From NCBI GenBank assembly GCA_919902095.1, contig CAKKQL010000064.1, forward strand, positions 1-15,429: DNA of 15,429 nt, given 5' to 3'. This DNA comes from Acidiferrobacterales bacterium. Its GTDB lineage: Bacteria; Pseudomonadota; Gammaproteobacteria; Acidiferrobacterales; Sulfurifustaceae. Of this stretch, positions 7,133-14,003 are shown piece by piece. How positions within the stretch are numbered: position 1 is the stretch's first letter; each line of letters opens with the position of its first letter. A program made the translations under genes and the position numbers. The notes beneath the pieces are model-generated. The model did no database searches and was not told the DNA's origin. It saw only the letters and a list, made by a program, of their open reading frames with translations.

Positions 7133-8088
7133 GCCGCCGCCTCCCGGGTCGTGGCCTCGGCCGTGGTCGTGGCGGTGAGCTCAACGAACAGCTCTTCGAG
7201 CGACAGCCGCTCGGGGGCGATCTCGTGCAGCCCCCAGCCGGACTCGCCGGCGAGTCGCACCACCGCGTCGGTCGGGTCCGCGGACGGCTCATAGAAAATC
7301 CGCACGCGCCCGCCGGTGTCGGTCTGCACCGAGCGCACGCCGGGCAACTGCTCCAGGCGGGCGACATCGGGTGGCTGGCGGAAGGCCACGATCAGGGTGG
7401 CGGATTTCAGGTGCTGCGCCAGCGCTTCGATGCTGTCGCTCAGCACCAGCCGGCCCTTGTGGATGATCTGCACCCGGTCGCAGGTCGCCTGCACCTCGGG
7501 CAGGATGTGGGTCGAGAGAATCACGCCGTGATCGCGCCCGAGCTCACGGATGAGATTCCGGATTTCGCGAATCTGGATCGGATCGAGGCCGATGGTCGGC
7601 TCGTCCAGAATCACCACCGGCGGCAGGTGGATGATCGCCTGGGCAATGCCGACGCGCTGCTGGAAACCCTTGGACAGGTTGCCGATCAGGCGCTGGCCGG
7701 TGTCCTTGAGGCCGCAACGCGCCTTGGCGTTGTCGCGCGCCGCGCGCCGTTGCGGTTTGGGGAGGCGGTTCAGCGCCGCGCAGTAATCGAGGTATTCGTC
7801 CACCGTGAGCTCGCGGTACAGCGGCGGTTGCTCGGGCAGATAACCGATGGCGGCCTTGGCGGCGCGCGGGTCTTCGAGCAGATCGTGCCCGGCGATGACC
7901 ACGCGTCCGCTCGACGGCGCGAGGTTGCCGGAGAGAATCTGCATGGTGGTGGTCTTGCCGGCGCCGTTCGGCCCGAGAAAGCCGAGCACCTCGCCGCGGC
8001 GGATGGTGAAGCTCACGTCCTGAATGGCGAGGCGCGCGCCGTAGTAGCGCGAAACGTTGTGCACCTCGACCAGCACGGCATCGTTCAT
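7129..8088 (-). CDS. ABC transporter ATP-binding protein (Gld-type cassette)
   Basis: A 319-residue ABC ATPase that should energise the adjacent permease. Walker A is GPNGAGKT (39-46), the Q-loop has Gln87, the signature is LSKGFQQRVG (138-147), Walker B with catalytic Glu is VILDEP (159-164), the D-loop is GLDP (167-170) and the switch His is His194. After residue about 215 comes the extra C-terminal domain common in this exporter group, ending in a low-complexity Ala/Thr tail. It is the first gene of the cassette and is divergent from the reductase gene across 93 bp. The ATG has no Shine-Dalgarno, and a plausible promoter lies so close upstream that the message may be leaderless. The family is certain; the exported substrate is unknown. 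Confidence 0.95.
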   Translation of the reverse strand: MNDAVLVEVHNVSRYYGARLAIQDVSFTIRRGEVLGFLGPNGAGKTTTMQILSGNLAPSSGRVVIAGHDLLEDPRAAKAAIGYLPEQPPLYRELTVDEYLDYCAALNRLPKPQRRAARDNAKARCGLKDTGQRLIGNLSKGFQQRVGIAQAIIHLPPVVILDEPTIGLDPIQIREIRNLIRELGRDHGVILSTHILPEVQATCDRVQIIHKGRLVLSDSIEALAQHLKSATLIVAFRQPPDVARLEQLPGVRSVQTDTGGRVRIFYEPSADPTDAVVRLAGESGWGLHEIAPERLSLEELFVELTATTTAEATTREAAA

Positions 8089-8095
8089 GCGCTAC

Positions 8096-8125
8096 AAGAT
8101 ACAGGAGAGCGGCGGCCGCGTTCAA
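8096..8125 (-). promoter_or_regulatory. Candidate sigma70-type promoter for the ABC cassette
   Basis: Reading the minus strand, TTGAAC (complement of 8120-8125) and TATCTT (complement of 8096-8101) are separated by 18 bp, each matching four of six consensus bases. The expected transcription start falls at or one base before the ATG at 8088, which fits the lack of a ribosome binding site there. This is a pattern match in GC-rich DNA and is only suggestive. Confidence 0.35.
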
Positions 8126-8181
8126 GAAACATCACGCGCGGTCGGCTTGTTTCGCCGCAGACGAGCCGGTAAGGTGCGCGC

Positions 8182-9201
8182 ATGAGTTTCCGGGTACGCA
8201 TTGAACCGAGCGGCCACGAGTTCACGGTCACGGACAGGGAAACCATCCTCGACGGCGCACTGCGCCACGGCATCACCCTGGCCTACAGCTGCCGCAACGG
8301 CAGCTGCGGTACTTGCAAGGGCCGCTTGCTCGCCGGCGAGATTGACTACGGCATCTACGAGGACAAGGCGCTGAGCGCGGCCGAGCGCGCCGCCGGGCTG
8401 GCGCTGTTCTGCCAGGCGCTGCCGCGGACGGATGTCGTGATCGAAGCCCGCGAGCTGGTCACGGCCGCCGGCATCAGCATCAAGACGCTGCCGGCGCGCG
8501 TACTGAAGATGGAAAAGGCGGCGGCCGACGTCATGATCCTGTCGCTGAAACTGCCGGCCAACCAGCGCCTGCAGTTCCTCGCCGGCCAGTACGTCGATAT
8601 CCTGCTCAAGGACAACCAGCGCCGCAGTTTCTCGCTCGCCAACCCACCGGCCGCCGACGAAACGCTGCAACTCCACATCCGCCAGGTGCCGAACGGCGTT
8701 TTCACCACGCATGTGTTCACGCAGATGAAGGTGAAGGATTTGCTGCGGCTGCGCGGGCCGCTGGGGACATTTTTTCTGCGCGCGGAATCGGACGCGCCGA
8801 TCATCCTGATCGCGGGCGGTACCGGCTTTGCGCCCATCAAGAGTATGGTCGAGCACGCGCTGGCGCACGGCGGCCCGCGTCCCATGCACCTCTATTGGGG
8901 CGCCCGTGCGCGGTCTGACTTATATATGCACGCGCTGCCACTTCAGTGGGCGAGCCTGCATCCACACTTTAAATACACGCCGGTGTTGTCGGAACCGAAG
9001 CCGGAAGACCGATGGGACGGGCGCCGCGGCTGGGTGCACGAGGCGGTGCTGGAGGATTATCCGGACCTGAGCCGGCACGAGGTCTATGCCAGCGGCCCGC
9101 CGCCGATGATCGCGGCCATCAAGCAGACGCTCTTCGCGCGCGGGCTTGCACCCGAACGGCTGTTCTACGACTCGTTCGAATTCGCCCACGCCGGGGCATG
9201 A
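8182..9201 (+). CDS. Ferredoxin-NAD(P)H flavin oxidoreductase (AscD-like, 2Fe-2S + FAD)
   Basis: A 339-residue electron-transfer protein. The N-terminal plant-type ferredoxin domain carries the 2Fe-2S cysteines Cys37, Cys42, Cys45 (CRNGSCGTC) and Cys77. The FAD domain has RRSFSLAN (147-154), and the NAD(P)H domain has GGTGFAPIK (212-220) and YASGPPPM (302-309). This order matches proteins often annotated as CDP-6-deoxy-delta-3,4-glucoseen reductase and the reductase parts of oxygenases. No deoxysugar or oxygenase genes are nearby, so that name should not be taken literally; it is probably a general reductase for an unidentified partner. The ATG is preceded by a good Shine-Dalgarno, AAGG at 8171-8174, 7 bases away. 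It is a single-gene unit between the divergent ABC cassette and the convergent hemY. A hairpin with a T-rich tail follows the stop. Confidence 0.93.
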   Translation: MSFRVRIEPSGHEFTVTDRETILDGALRHGITLAYSCRNGSCGTCKGRLLAGEIDYGIYEDKALSAAERAAGLALFCQALPRTDVVIEARELVTAAGISIKTLPARVLKMEKAAADVMILSLKLPANQRLQFLAGQYVDILLKDNQRRSFSLANPPAADETLQLHIRQVPNGVFTTHVFTQMKVKDLLRLRGPLGTFFLRAESDAPIILIAGGTGFAPIKSMVEHALAHGGPRPMHLYWGARARSDLYMHALPLQWASLHPHFKYTPVLSEPKPEDRWDGRRGWVHEAVLEDYPDLSRHEVYASGPPPMIAAIKQTLFARGLAPERLFYDSFEFAHAGA

Positions 9202-9221
9202 GCAAAACCACAACAACAATT

Positions 9222-9298
9222 CACAGGATTCACAGGATTTTTCAGGATTAACAAGATTAAAACCAAAAAGCTTTACGCCTTAATCCTGTTAATCCTGT
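9222..9298. repeat. Inverted repeat with 9-bp tandem CAGGATT-type units
   Basis: The left side has units CACAGGATT (9222-9230), CACAGGATT (9231-9239), TTCAGGATT (9241-9249) and AACAAGATT (9250-9258). The right side has two inverted units TAATCCTGT (9281-9298). The best stem pairs 9243-9260 with 9280-9297 at 17 of 18 positions around a 19-nt loop. The element occupies most of the 113-bp gap between two convergent genes and is far more AT-rich than its surroundings. It is the third repeat of this design in the window. Confidence 0.83.
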
Positions 9299-9316
9299 CT
9301 AATTTATTGTTTTTTC
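9243..9316 (+). terminator. Probable intrinsic terminator of the reductase gene, formed by the repeat
   Basis: On the + strand the 18-bp stem of the repeat (9243-9260 / 9280-9297) is followed directly by a T-rich stretch at 9298-9316 that includes six consecutive T. This would stop transcription coming from the reductase gene before it runs into hemY. In the opposite direction the stem is followed by A residues, so the same hairpin looks unsuited to terminating hemY transcription. The loop is long and the stem is AT-rich, so efficiency is uncertain. Confidence 0.5.
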
Positions 9317-10562
9317 AGCGCGCGCTGTGCAGGCGCGAGGGGGCGGGGCCGAGCTTGCCGCGCACCGGAGCGGCGCGCGATTCCGCCGCCAACGCCTCGA
9401 GGCCGCGGCGGTAGCTGGCCAGCGCCTTGTCCATTTCACCCGCCTGCTCCAGCAGTTCGCCAAACTCGCGATAGGCCTCGGCCGAACCGTGCAGTGCCAG
9501 GCAGCGTTCGAAGTAGGTGCGCGCCTTGGCGACTTGGCGCGCGCGCTGCGCCAGCCGTGCGAGCGCGAGCAGCAGTCGCGGATTTTCCGGGTGCGACGCG
9601 GCCCAGCCCTCGGCGCTTTCCATCTGGTCGGTCGGGTCACCGCCGGGTACCCGCCCGTAGAGCTCAATCAGGTCGTCATCCCAGGACTCGTCGAGCGCAT
9701 CGCGCAACACTTTTTCCGCTTCGTCCATCTGGTTCTGCTGCATCAGGTGGCGCGCATAGGCCGCGAGCATCAACGGATGCCGGCGCAGATGCCGTGGCAC
9801 GGCAGTCCACGCGCGGTTCAGCACCGCCAGCGATCCCGACGGCAGCGACTGCTTGAGCAGCTCGCTGTGGGCCTTGAGTTCGAGCGCGTCGATTGCCATC
9901 GGGCTCAGCACATGGTTGTCGCGCAAATCCGGCACCAGCTCCGCAAGTCCGGTCCAGTCGTACAGCGCCTCGTGCACCTGTGCCAGCAGCCTCAGCCCCT
10001 GCTTGTGTCGCGGTGCCTGCTGGCGCAGTTCGGCGAGCGTCGCCAGCGCCTGCTCAAGTTGGCCTGCCTGCAACCGCAGACTCGCCTGGGTCATGCCGAC
10101 TGCGAGCGCTCCCCGCGGCGCGTTCTTGTGCGCCGCCGCCAGGTGCTCATCCCGCTTTTCGGTGTTGCCCAGGCCCTGCGCGGCCAGCGCCGCGCCGAGA
10201 TAGTTGAGCAGCGGCGCGTCGCCGTGACGCAGTCCGGCGAGCAGCTCGGTTTCGGCCTCGGCCCAGTTGCCCTCGGCGAGGTGGGTGAGGCCCTGGATCA
10301 GGGCCGTGCGCGCGCGGCGGGTATGGCGCATGGCGCGCCAGTGTTCGACGTCCTGCGGGATGCGCGCCAGCCGTATCAGGATGTAGAGCGCCAGCGCGAT
10401 GCCGGCGAACACCACCAGCAAGAGCGGCACGAACAGCGTGAGCGGCATCTCGACACTCCACGGTGCGCGCGCGATCAATACGTAGCCCGGGTTGTCGACG
10501 GCGTACAACGCCACCAGCACGCCGGCGAAGAGCACTGCCAGGACGAACAGCAGCAGTCTCAC
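9315..10562 (-). CDS. hemY: HemY-family TPR membrane protein (heme cluster)
   Basis: A 415-residue inner-membrane protein of the proteobacterial HemY family. Transmembrane helices lie at about 2-20 and 38-64, with the hallmark DNPGYVLI (23-30) between them and EMPL (38-41) after. The remainder is a helical tetratricopeptide-like domain in the cytoplasm, for example the segment around residues 330-395 (ARTYFERCLALHGSAEAYRE). This is not the protoporphyrinogen oxidase also called HemY in Gram-positives; the family is thought to assist or organise late heme synthesis. The GTG start at 10562 is chosen because it overlaps the hemX stop as GTGA and places the helix at the N-terminus. An upstream in-frame ATG (10901) would add 113 residues with hemX-antiparallel, Arg-rich composition and is rejected. 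It is the last gene of the cluster. Confidence 0.9.
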   Translation of the reverse strand: MRLLLFVLAVLFAGVLVALYAVDNPGYVLIARAPWSVEMPLTLFVPLLLVVFAGIALALYILIRLARIPQDVEHWRAMRHTRRARTALIQGLTHLAEGNWAEAETELLAGLRHGDAPLLNYLGAALAAQGLGNTEKRDEHLAAAHKNAPRGALAVGMTQASLRLQAGQLEQALATLAELRQQAPRHKQGLRLLAQVHEALYDWTGLAELVPDLRDNHVLSPMAIDALELKAHSELLKQSLPSGSLAVLNRAWTAVPRHLRRHPLMLAAYARHLMQQNQMDEAEKVLRDALDESWDDDLIELYGRVPGGDPTDQMESAEGWAASHPENPRLLLALARLAQRARQVAKARTYFERCLALHGSAEAYREFGELLEQAGEMDKALASYRRGLEALAAESRAAPVRGKLGPAPSRLHSAR

Positions 10563-11638
10563 GGCGCTGTCCGCCGGCCGCTGACGCGGCGCAGGGCCTC
10601 GAGCGAGGCCGAGATGTCCGGCAGCTCGGCGGCGAGCTTCACGGCGGCGAGCTTGTCGAGTTCGGCGAGGGTGGCGGAAACGACCTGGGTGTTGGTGTCG
10701 AAGTATTCCCGCACCCAGCGTGCCGCGCTCTTCACATTCTGCTGGTAGGTGGTGACACCGCCCTGGAGCAACGCGTTCTGCGCGCCGTACAGCATGAGGC
10801 GCAGGTTCTCGCGCAGGAAGTACCGCTGTTCCGGCGGCAGCAGCGGTTTCTGCACCTCGACGTCGGTGCGCAGGCGCACCAGGTTCAGCAGGTCCGCCCA
10901 CAGGTTGCGTGCGGCCTTGCGCCAGCCACTCTCGATCTCCGATTTGTCGTTCCCTTGCTTGTCCTGAGCCTCCCGGGCGGCACCGGGCTTGTCCTTCTGC
11001 CAGCGCACGTCGAGCGCGAGCGGCAGCCGGTCCACGCCGTCGGCGAGCGTGCCGAGCCGCAGCGCGATGCCGTTGACGTCAATCTTTTCCAGCGCGTCGA
11101 GCATGGCAATCTCGCGCGCCAGTTCCTTGCGCACCGGCAGCACGTTCGGGTTGACGATGAGCTTGAGCTGCTGGTCGGCGGCGCGCAGCGCGGACAGCGC
11201 CGAGCGCACGTCGCGCGCCATCTGCAGGCGGTGGTTGGCGATCACCAGCATCTGCTCGCTCTCGGTCAGTAGCCATTCGGCACGGTTGCGCGCCAGGTCG
11301 GTGTGGATTTTTTCGAGCGCGCCCTTGATCGCGTCCTGATGGTCGCGCAGCGTCTGCAGCTGTTCGTCCTGGCCGCCAAGCCGCTCGTGCAGTTCGCGGC
11401 CGTCGGTTTCAATCTGCTCCAGGCGGCCGGCGATGTCGGTGCTGATAAGCTCCGGGTGCGTGTAGAACAACAGATACCAGAGGTAGGCGCTGCCGATGAG
11501 GGCGATGGCGGCCAGCATCAGCGCCAAACCGCTGCTGAAACGGACTGGGCGCTGCATCCGGGCCGCGGCCTTGTCGCCGGTGGCGCGCTTGACCGGTGCG
11601 GGATCGGAACCGGTCTTCTTGGTGCTGGGATTGTTCAT
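10559..11638 (-). CDS. hemX: HemX-family membrane protein (uroporphyrinogen-III methyltransferase-like by name)
   Basis: A 359-residue protein with a short Lys/Pro-rich cytoplasmic tail, one transmembrane helix at about 36-58, a coiled-coil stretch near 70-105 (with QIETDGRELHERLGGQ), and a large helical periplasmic domain. This is the HemX layout. Although often annotated as uroporphyrinogen-III C-methyltransferase, the protein shows no SAM-binding methyltransferase motifs, so enzymatic activity is doubtful. It starts 29 bp after the hemD stop and overlaps hemY by 4 bp. The ATG at 11638 (MNNPSTKK) is preferred over an in-frame ATG 45 codons upstream, which lies inside hemD. No Shine-Dalgarno is evident; a TATAAT at the hemD stop could give an internal promoter. 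Confidence 0.88.
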   Translation of the reverse strand: MNNPSTKKTGSDPAPVKRATGDKAAARMQRPVRFSSGLALMLAAIALIGSAYLWYLLFYTHPELISTDIAGRLEQIETDGRELHERLGGQDEQLQTLRDHQDAIKGALEKIHTDLARNRAEWLLTESEQMLVIANHRLQMARDVRSALSALRAADQQLKLIVNPNVLPVRKELAREIAMLDALEKIDVNGIALRLGTLADGVDRLPLALDVRWQKDKPGAAREAQDKQGNDKSEIESGWRKAARNLWADLLNLVRLRTDVEVQKPLLPPEQRYFLRENLRLMLYGAQNALLQGGVTTYQQNVKSAARWVREYFDTNTQVVSATLAELDKLAAVKLAAELPDISASLEALRRVSGRRTAP

Positions 11639-11666
11639 GCGTGGTGGCGCGGGTCGGGTGGCTAGG

Positions 11667-11672
11667 ATTATA
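11667..11672 (-). promoter_or_regulatory. Perfect -10 hexamer at the hemD stop, possible internal promoter for hemX-hemY
   Basis: The minus strand reads TATAAT here, overlapping the hemD TAA and 28 bases before the hemX ATG. No good -35 hexamer is seen 16-18 bp upstream. It is one of only two exact TATAAT matches I noticed at gene starts in this GC-rich window, the other being in front of hemC. Confidence 0.25.
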
Positions 11673-12462
11673 GGGGTTTTTGCGAGGCCCGCCATGCCTT
11701 GATCGCGTCGAGGATGGCCGCGTCGCTCGCCGCCTGCGCCACCTGCGGCTCGGTGAGTATGCCGAGCGCGCACGCCGCCGCGGCCTGGCGCGGACCGACG
11801 ACGACGATCGGCGTTCGGCGCAGGCGCTCACGGGCGGCGGCGTCCAGCATGGCGTGCAGGTTGCGCAGGCTCTCGACGCTGGTGACCGTGACGATGTCGA
11901 TGCCGCCGGCCAGCAGACGCGCACCGAGCGGTGCGGCGTCCGTCGCCGGCCGCACGCGGCGGTAGCACTCGGCGAAGTCGACGCGTGCACCGCGCGCGAC
12001 AAGCGTGTTACCGAGCAGCTCGCGTCCGCCCTCGCCGCGGAAAATGACGATGTGCTTGCCGGCGACGCGTTGCAACGGCGGCAGCGCGAGCAGCGCCTCG
12101 CTGTCCGCTCCCTCCGCTGGCGCGATAACAGCTGTGACGCCTGCCTGCGCCAATGCCTGCGCCGTACCGCGGCCGATGGCGGCGACAACGAGTCGCGCCG
12201 GCAGGCGGCCGCGCAGGCGCGGCAATGCCTGCGTCACGGCGTTGGGACTGATGAAGATGGCGAGGTCGAAGGCGTCGAGTGCCGCCAGCCGGCGATCGAG
12301 CGCCGCGAGATCGCGCGGCTCGGCGATCTCAAGCGTCGGAAACCGGATGGCTTCACCGCCGGCGGCTTCGATGAGCTGAGCCAGCGGCTCGGCCTGATGT
12401 GCCGGACGGGTCACGAGCACACGCACGCCGGCGAGCGAGCGCGACCCACCGGTTTCAGCCAC
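11668..12462 (-). CDS. hemD: Uroporphyrinogen-III synthase
   Basis: HemD closes hydroxymethylbilane, inverting ring D, to make uroporphyrinogen III in the cytoplasm. The 264-residue protein has the poorly conserved but recognisable two-domain pattern. It opens with [19 protein letters not shown] (about 13-31), has [10 protein letters not shown] near 77-86 and IGRGTAQAL after it, then [15 protein letters not shown], and TSVESLRNL near 194-202, with VVVGP (about 223-227) late in the chain. Position right after hemC supports the call strongly. The GTG start at 12462 overlaps the 3' end of hemC by 8 bp; an upstream ATG at 12543 would read 27 extra Ser/Arg-rich residues antiphase within hemC and is rejected. 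A later GTG at 12423 is possible. Confidence 0.92.
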   Translation of the reverse strand: MAETGGSRSLAGVRVLVTRPAHQAEPLAQLIEAAGGEAIRFPTLEIAEPRDLAALDRRLAALDAFDLAIFISPNAVTQALPRLRGRLPARLVVAAIGRGTAQALAQAGVTAVIAPAEGADSEALLALPPLQRVAGKHIVIFRGEGGRELLGNTLVARGARVDFAECYRRVRPATDAAPLGARLLAGGIDIVTVTSVESLRNLHAMLDAAARERLRRTPIVVVGPRQAAAACALGILTEPQVAQAASDAAILDAIKAWRASQKPL

Positions 12463-13381
12463 GGCCGTAGACCTTGTCGAGGATGGCCTTGGCGCCGAGT
12501 CGCAGCAGCTCCTGCGCGAGTTGGGTGCCGAGGGCGACTGCATCTGGCGCCGCGCCGCGAATCTCGGCGCGGATCACGCGCGAGCCGTCCGGGTCGCCGA
12601 CCAGGCCGCGCAGATGGAGCCGCTCGCCCTCGAGCACGGCATAACCGCCGATCGGCACCTGGCAGCCGCCTTCGAGATGCGCGTTCAGGGCGCGCTCGGC
12701 CTCGACGCAGGTGCGCGTCGCGGGATCGTTGAGCGGCGCGAGCAAGGCGTGGGTGCCGGCATCGTCCACGCGACACTCGATACCGACCGCGCCCTGGCCC
12801 ACGGCCGGCAGCGACTCGTGCGGCTCGAGCCGCGCGCGGATGCGGTTTTCAAAACCGAGGCGCTTGAGGCCGGCGACGGCGAGAAGAATGGCGTCGAAGT
12901 CGCCGGCGTCGAGTCGGGCAAGGCGCGTGTTGACGTTGCCGCGCAGCATGGCGACCTCGAGCCGCGGAAACGCGGCACGCAACTGGCATTGGCGGCGCAG
13001 GCTCGAGGTGCCGACGCGCCCGCCCGCGGGCAGCGCCGCCAGCGTCGCGTGCCGGTTCGACACGAAGGCATCGCGCGGATCCTCGCGCACGAGAATCGCG
13101 GCGATGTGCAGCCCCGGCGGGAAGCTGACCGTCACGTCCTTCATCGAGTGCACGGCGATGTCGATGCGGCGTTCGAGTAACCCCTGCTCGAGCTCCTTGA
13201 CGAACAGCCCCTTGCCGCCGACCTTGGCGAGCGCGGTGTCGAGGAGGCGGTCACCCTCGGTGGTCATGGTGACGAGCTCGACCTTGAGCCGCGGATGCAG
13301 TCGTTGCAGGCGGTCGCGAACGTGCTCCGCCTGCCACAGGGCGAGCGGGCTTTTGCGGGTACCGAGACGCAGAGTGTCCAA
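12455..13381 (-). CDS. hemC: Porphobilinogen deaminase (hydroxymethylbilane synthase)
   Basis: HemC condenses four porphobilinogens into hydroxymethylbilane. With the TTG start at 13381 it has 308 residues, the family's normal size. Landmarks are [12 protein letters not shown] (6-17), HSMKDV with catalytic Asp82, [12 protein letters not shown] (124-135), LRGNVNTRL (146-154) and [10 protein letters not shown] with Cys240, which attaches the dipyrromethane cofactor. A Thr follows HSMKDV where Pro is usual. An ATG at 13471 would add 30 unconserved residues, and a perfect TATAAT lies between it and the TTG, so transcripts from that promoter could not encode the long form. The first gene of the hemC-hemD-hemX-hemY unit, it overlaps hemD by 8 bp. 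It is divergent from the thioredoxin-like gene. Confidence 0.95.
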   Translation of the reverse strand: MDTLRLGTRKSPLALWQAEHVRDRLQRLHPRLKVELVTMTTEGDRLLDTALAKVGGKGLFVKELEQGLLERRIDIAVHSMKDVTVSFPPGLHIAAILVREDPRDAFVSNRHATLAALPAGGRVGTSSLRRQCQLRAAFPRLEVAMLRGNVNTRLARLDAGDFDAILLAVAGLKRLGFENRIRARLEPHESLPAVGQGAVGIECRVDDAGTHALLAPLNDPATRTCVEAERALNAHLEGGCQVPIGGYAVLEGERLHLRGLVGDPDGSRVIRAEIRGAAPDAVALGTQLAQELLRLGAKAILDKVYGRG

Positions 13382-13430
13382 GATGGCCTGAACCGGTGAG
13401 CGCAAAGGGTATCCAAGGGCTTGGAGGCCG

Positions 13431-13436
13431 ATTATA
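13431..13436 (-). promoter_or_regulatory. Candidate -10 element of the hem operon promoter
   Basis: The minus strand reads TATAAT at 13436-13431, predicting transcription from about 13424 and a leader of roughly 43 bases before the TTG at 13381. The upstream region has no recognisable -35; the corresponding position is an alternating CG tract. The overlapping 8-bp palindrome TTATATAA (13432-13439) could also serve the divergent gene. A short inverted repeat CCAAG / CTTGG (13413-13424) would lie at the very start of the leader. Confidence 0.5.
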
Positions 13437-13452
13437 TAAGTGAATTTGCCTC

Positions 13453-13482
13453 GCGCGCGCGTTTCCGGCATGCTGCGCGCGC
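13453..13482. other. Alternating CG inverted repeat in the hemC/thioredoxin-like divergent region
   Basis: Two 8-bp GCGCGCGC tracts (13453-13460 and 13475-13482) flank a 14-nt spacer. In RNA from the + strand they could form a very stable hairpin ending 18 bases before the ATG at 13501. The tracts also occupy the place where the -35 box of the hemC promoter would be expected. The repeat is visible; any regulatory role is guesswork. Confidence 0.45.
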
Positions 13483-13500
13483 ATTTTCGGGGATTAGGTC

Positions 13501-13992
13501 ATGCGATTTCGCCTGCTTGGGGTAGTGAGTGCATTGCTGTGCCTGTCCGGCCCGCTGCTGGCCGCGGACGGCCTGCCGCCCGCGCGCGATCTCACCGCCG
13601 ATGCGCGCCTGGCCGCCGCCCGCCAGATGCCGATCCTGGTGTTCTTCACGTCCGAATCCTGTCCGTACTGCCGTGAGGTGGAAAACCTCTACCTGCGTCC
13701 GATGCAGGCCCGCGGCACCTATCGCGGCCGGCTGCTGCTGCGGGTCGTGGAAGTGGGCGGTGGCACGCCGCTCACCGACTTCGCCGGCGGCCAGGTGAAT
13801 CATGGCCTGTTTGCCCGCCACGAGCGGGTGGCGTTCACGCCGGTGATCCGCCTGTACGACGCGGCCGGGCGCGAACTGGCGCCGTCGCTCGTGGGCTACA
13901 CCACACCGGATTTTTACCTCGGCTATCTCGAACAGGCAATCGAACAGGCAATCGCCGCCGCGCGCTCGTCGCGGACCGCGGCGCTGCGCTGA
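13501..13992 (+). CDS. Secreted thioredoxin-fold protein with CPYC active site
   Basis: A 163-residue protein with a signal peptide (basic MRFR, hydrophobic core to about residue 20, likely cut after Ala21 or Ala22), then a single thioredoxin-like domain. The redox motif is CPYC (54-57) after the strand ILVFFTSES, and the cis-Pro loop is Thr113-Pro114 (FTPVIRLYD). It resembles the periplasmic thioredoxin-like (SoxW-type, Thioredoxin_2) proteins, which keep thiols of periplasmic partners reduced or exchange disulfides; no partner is evident here. The ATG at 13501 follows a modest purine-rich stretch (GGGGATTAGG, 13489-13498). It is the only + strand gene between hemC and algR. The C-terminal helix contains a perfect 12-bp tandem duplication (EQAI twice). 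No lipobox is seen. Confidence 0.85.
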   Translation: MRFRLLGVVSALLCLSGPLLAADGLPPARDLTADARLAAARQMPILVFFTSESCPYCREVENLYLRPMQARGTYRGRLLLRVVEVGGGTPLTDFAGGQVNHGLFARHERVAFTPVIRLYDAAGRELAPSLVGYTTPDFYLGYLEQAIEQAIAAARSSRTAALR

Positions 13993-14001
13993 CGTCAGCG
14001 C
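13986..14001. other. 16-bp perfect palindrome between convergent stop codons
   Basis: GCGCTGACGTCAGCGC is its own reverse complement. It includes the stop codon of the thioredoxin-like gene (13990-13992) and ends two bases before the algR stop (14004-14006). With no loop and no T-tract it is not a standard terminator; it could be a cruciform or a dimeric protein site. Function unknown. Confidence 0.5.
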
Positions 14002-14003
14002 CG

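Noticed and set aside
3958..8088. A complete gliding motility system suggested by the GldG-like protein
   Set aside because: Only the ABC/auxiliary part is present. None of the other gliding genes (gldB, gldJ, gldK to gldN, spr) are seen, and this cassette is common outside gliding bacteria.
8182..9201. Deoxysugar biosynthesis reductase (ascD) as the literal function
   Set aside because: The domain order fits, but no deoxysugar, nucleotide-sugar or O-antigen gene is nearby, and many unrelated reductases share this layout.
3865..9298. Possible CRISPR array from the clustered short repeats
   Set aside because: The units are 7-9 bp, directly adjacent, and arranged as inverted arms. There are no 25-40 bp repeats with unique spacers and no cas genes.
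9315..10562. Protoporphyrinogen oxidase (the Gram-positive HemY)
   Set aside because: There is no N-terminal FAD-binding GxGxxG motif. The protein has two membrane helices and a TPR-like domain, which is the proteobacterial HemY family.
10563..10901. N-terminal extension of HemY by 113 residues
   Set aside because: The extension lies wholly within hemX, is Arg/Ala/Pro-rich, and would bury the family's N-terminal membrane helix. The GTG overlapping the hemX stop gives the normal length.
9327..12732. Open frames on the + strand opposite the heme cluster (9327-10748, 10463-11272, 11680-12732)
   Set aside because: They are antisense mirrors of hemY, hemX and hemD/hemC with biased composition; no motif or ribosome binding site supports them.
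13501..13542. Lipoprotein signal at Cys14 of the thioredoxin-like protein
   Set aside because: The residues before Cys14 (ALL) do not form a lipobox, which needs a small residue directly before the Cys, so an ordinary signal peptide is more likely.
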